From the NCBI GenBank assembly GCA_024685385.1, contig JAIKVV010000081.1, positions 1 through 64,000 of the forward strand: 64,000 nucleotides of DNA, in the 5' to 3' direction. The stretch is from Saccharofermentans sp. (GTDB lineage Bacteria > Bacillota > Clostridia > Saccharofermentanales > Saccharofermentanaceae). Position 1 is the stretch's first letter; every line of letters begins with the position of its first letter. This document shows, piece by piece, positions 62,479-64,000 of this stretch. The translations under genes were made by a program, and so were the position numbers. The notes under the pieces were generated by a model. That model made no database searches and had not been told where the DNA came from. It worked only from the letters and a program-made list of their open reading frames with translations.

Positions 62479-63224
62479 TCCTTATGCTCCTCCTCGTAGA
62501 TCTCGTGCATCCTGTCCTTGTCGTCAAGATAAAGGGCCGGCAGGATCTTAGTTTCCTCGTTGACGCGCCTTCTGCCAGCCATCAGGACGATCCTCGCATC
62601 CTTCTTGTGGTTCGGGAATACCGGCATCAGTCTCGATACGTTTATTCCCGCATCTTGGAAACTACTAGACATTTTACCCGAAAATGCCGAATCAATCACT
62701 ACCGCATATATTCCGGTCGAAGGGATGAGCCTTGAAGCAGCCGCTTTGGCAAATACCGTATATGTATCTTCCGAGCCCTGCCTTGCGTTGTTTCTCCTTG
62801 CATCGGATGAAGCTTCGCCAGACCCTTCGGTAAAGTAAGGAGGATTTGCGAAAACGATATCGTACTGACTGTTTCTTATAGCATCAGGCATCTTGTTAAT
62901 GTCTGCGCAATACGCCGTGACCTTGTCAGTGAGTTTGTTCTCTCCGATGTTTTTCTGAAGGATCTCACAGGAAATAGGATCTATCTCGACAAGATCCATC
63001 CTGTAATCTATATGCTGCTCTTCGAGCCTTGCCGCAAGACAGATAGCGGCACCGCCACAGCCGGAGCCTAATTCCAAAAAGCGGACAGGACCTTTTCGCG
63101 GGATAAGAGCCATCGTGAACCAGGCGAGAAGAACGCTGTCCGTGCCAAATCTGAAGCCCGTCTTGTTCTGATACAACACGAACCCTTGGCGGCCCAGGTC
63201 TTCCCTTGTGAGTTCACCCGTCAT
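62466..63224 (-). CDS. tRNA1(Val) adenine-37 N6-methyltransferase-like (TrmN6 family)
   Basis: 252 residues: FGTDSVLLAWF, SAM site FLELGSGCGGAAICLA and catalytic VFANPPYFTEG, all typical of the YfiC/TrmN6 family. Usually found next to rsmI in Firmicutes, as here. ATG at 63224 overlaps the antiporter gene by 4 bases. The exact tRNA target is not certain from sequence. Confidence 0.9.
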   Translation of the reverse strand: MTGELTREDLGRQGFVLYQNKTGFRFGTDSVLLAWFTMALIPRKGPVRFLELGSGCGGAAICLAARLEEQHIDYRMDLVEIDPISCEILQKNIGENKLTDKVTAYCADINKMPDAIRNSQYDIVFANPPYFTEGSGEASSDARRNNARQGSEDTYTVFAKAAASRLIPSTGIYAVVIDSAFSGKMSSSFQDAGINVSRLMPVFPNHKKDARIVLMAGRRRVNEETKILPALYLDDKDRMHEIYEEEHKDCFI

Positions 63225-64000
63225 GTCGATACTGTCTCCGGCTTTTTGTCCTTATAGAGGATCTTCAGGAATATGGGTGTAAGTACTGAACTTATAACGA
63301 TGAGAAGGATGACGCTCGTAAAGAATGCGGGGTTCAGCATTCCGAAAGCCAGACCCTTCTGGGCAACGATCAGGGCAATCTCGCCGCGGGTCATCATGCC
63401 GACACCGATCTTGAGTGAATCCCTGTTGGAATATTTCATCATCTTGGAGATGAAGCCGCAGCCGATGACCTTGGCGAGCATTCCGACGAAAACGAATGCG
63501 AGCGAAAATACGATTATGCTCGTGTCTATCTGCGTGAGGTCGGTCTTAAGTCCGATCGAGCAGAAGAATACGGGTCCGAATATCATGTAGGAATTGACGT
63601 CCATCTTGCGGTTGATATAATCAGAGTCCTTGAGCGAACAGAGTATAACGCCCGCACAGAATGCGCCGGTGATATCCGCAACGCCGAAAACGGCATCTGC
63701 TATGTAGGACATTCCGAAAGCAAGTGCGAGTCCTAAGATCGGGATCCTTCTTGTGTGAGGATACTTCTTGTCGAAGAGCTTGAAGAGCCTGAATATGATG
63801 TATCCCATTCCCGCAGCAAATACGAAGAAGAGGACTGTCTTCAGCAATACGATGAGCGGCTGGACTTCAGGATCCTTAAATCCGATGACAAGGGTCAGGA
63901 CCAGGATGCCGATGACATCATCGATTATGGCAGCGCTTAAGACCGTGGTCGCGACCTCATCCTTGATCTTGCCCAGATCTTTTAAGGTCTGGGCCGTAAT
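63221..64000 (-). CDS. Sodium/proton antiporter (CPA2), N-terminus outside window
   Basis: The frame is open to the window edge (259 residues visible). It shows the second half of a CPA2-type cation:proton exchanger: SAAIIDDVIGI (conserved Asp pair), membrane spans, and MTRGEIALIVAQKGLA. The start lies beyond 64000. An internal ATG at 63847 is not the start. Overlaps the trmN6-like gene by ATGA. Confidence 0.9.
   Translation of the reverse strand: MTAQTLKDLGKIKDEVATTVLSAAIIDDVIGILVLTLVIGFKDPEVQPLIVLLKTVLFFVFAAGMGYIIFRLFKLFDKKYPHTRRIPILGLALAFGMSYIADAVFGVADITGAFCAGVILCSLKDSDYINRKMDVNSYMIFGPVFFCSIGLKTDLTQIDTSIIVFSLAFVFVGMLAKVIGCGFISKMMKYSNRDSLKIGVGMMTRGEIALIVAQKGLAFGMLNPAFFTSVILLIVISSVLTPIFLKILYKDKKPETVST

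Overview
The window looks like a Gram-positive-type bacterium of the class Clostridia, probably gut or rumen associated. Pointers are SepF, a ribosomal protein L27 with a cleavable N-terminus next to its Prp protease, S-layer-homology (SLH) surface proteins, lipoproteins with long threonine-rich linkers, MutS2, Obg and several CPBP proteases. Nearly every gene is on the minus strand; only a lipase (50.2 kb) and a transglutaminase-like lipoprotein (54.3 kb) are on the plus strand. I saw no tRNA, rRNA, insertion sequence, CRISPR array or replication origin.

Bases 1 to about 2160 do not match the rest. They are strikingly GC-rich and hold a leuA gene behind a T-box riboswitch and a near-consensus promoter. 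At about 2158-2165 composition changes abruptly, and the neighbouring leucine-rich-repeat surface protein is cut in the middle of an Ig-like domain. This is either an assembly chimera or a very recent insertion; everything to the left should be treated as possibly from another genome.

From 3.3 to 20.8 kb: a sepF-yggS-HlyD adaptor-PLP lyase cluster; a 1513-residue SLH protein; two CPBP proteases; mutS2; and an LRR-SLH protein. The two SLH genes and the truncated LRR gene share one promoter/operator layout, in which a TAATGG box and a palindrome sit directly on the -10 box. This suggests a co-regulated surface-protein set. The gap between the LRR-SLH gene and mutS2 holds a symmetric array of four GTGTGCA half-sites.

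From 20.8 to 29.7 kb lies the most interesting locus. It is a tightly packed operon headed by pfkA, followed by an acyl-adenylating ligase fused to a carrier domain, two PlsC-type acyltransferases, a second acyl ligase, a free acyl carrier protein, an LRAT-type thiol acyltransferase domain fused to a 4'-phosphopantetheinyl transferase, and an O-antigen-ligase-like membrane protein. Together they look like a self-contained carrier-protein pathway that activates fatty acids and puts them on an envelope lipid or glycan.

From 29.8 to 43.2 kb: a barnase-like ribonuclease lipoprotein behind a CPBP protein, then sir2, dnaE, uvrB, an ABC exporter, a DUF212 protein, and the classic rplU-prp-rpmA-obgE operon. 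From 43.2 to 47 kb: a small secreted peptide with two FtsX-like permeases and an ABC ATPase, arranged like a lactococcin-972-type bacteriocin locus, with a structured upstream region. From 47 to 64 kb: murC with an unknown membrane partner, the plus-strand lipase, acetyltransferases, a kinase-like protein, a cation efflux protein, a lipoprotein nucleotidase, small unknown proteins, an Fe-S aldo/keto reductase, a TRIC-type channel, rsmI, a tRNA-type methyltransferase and a sodium/proton antiporter cut by the window edge.
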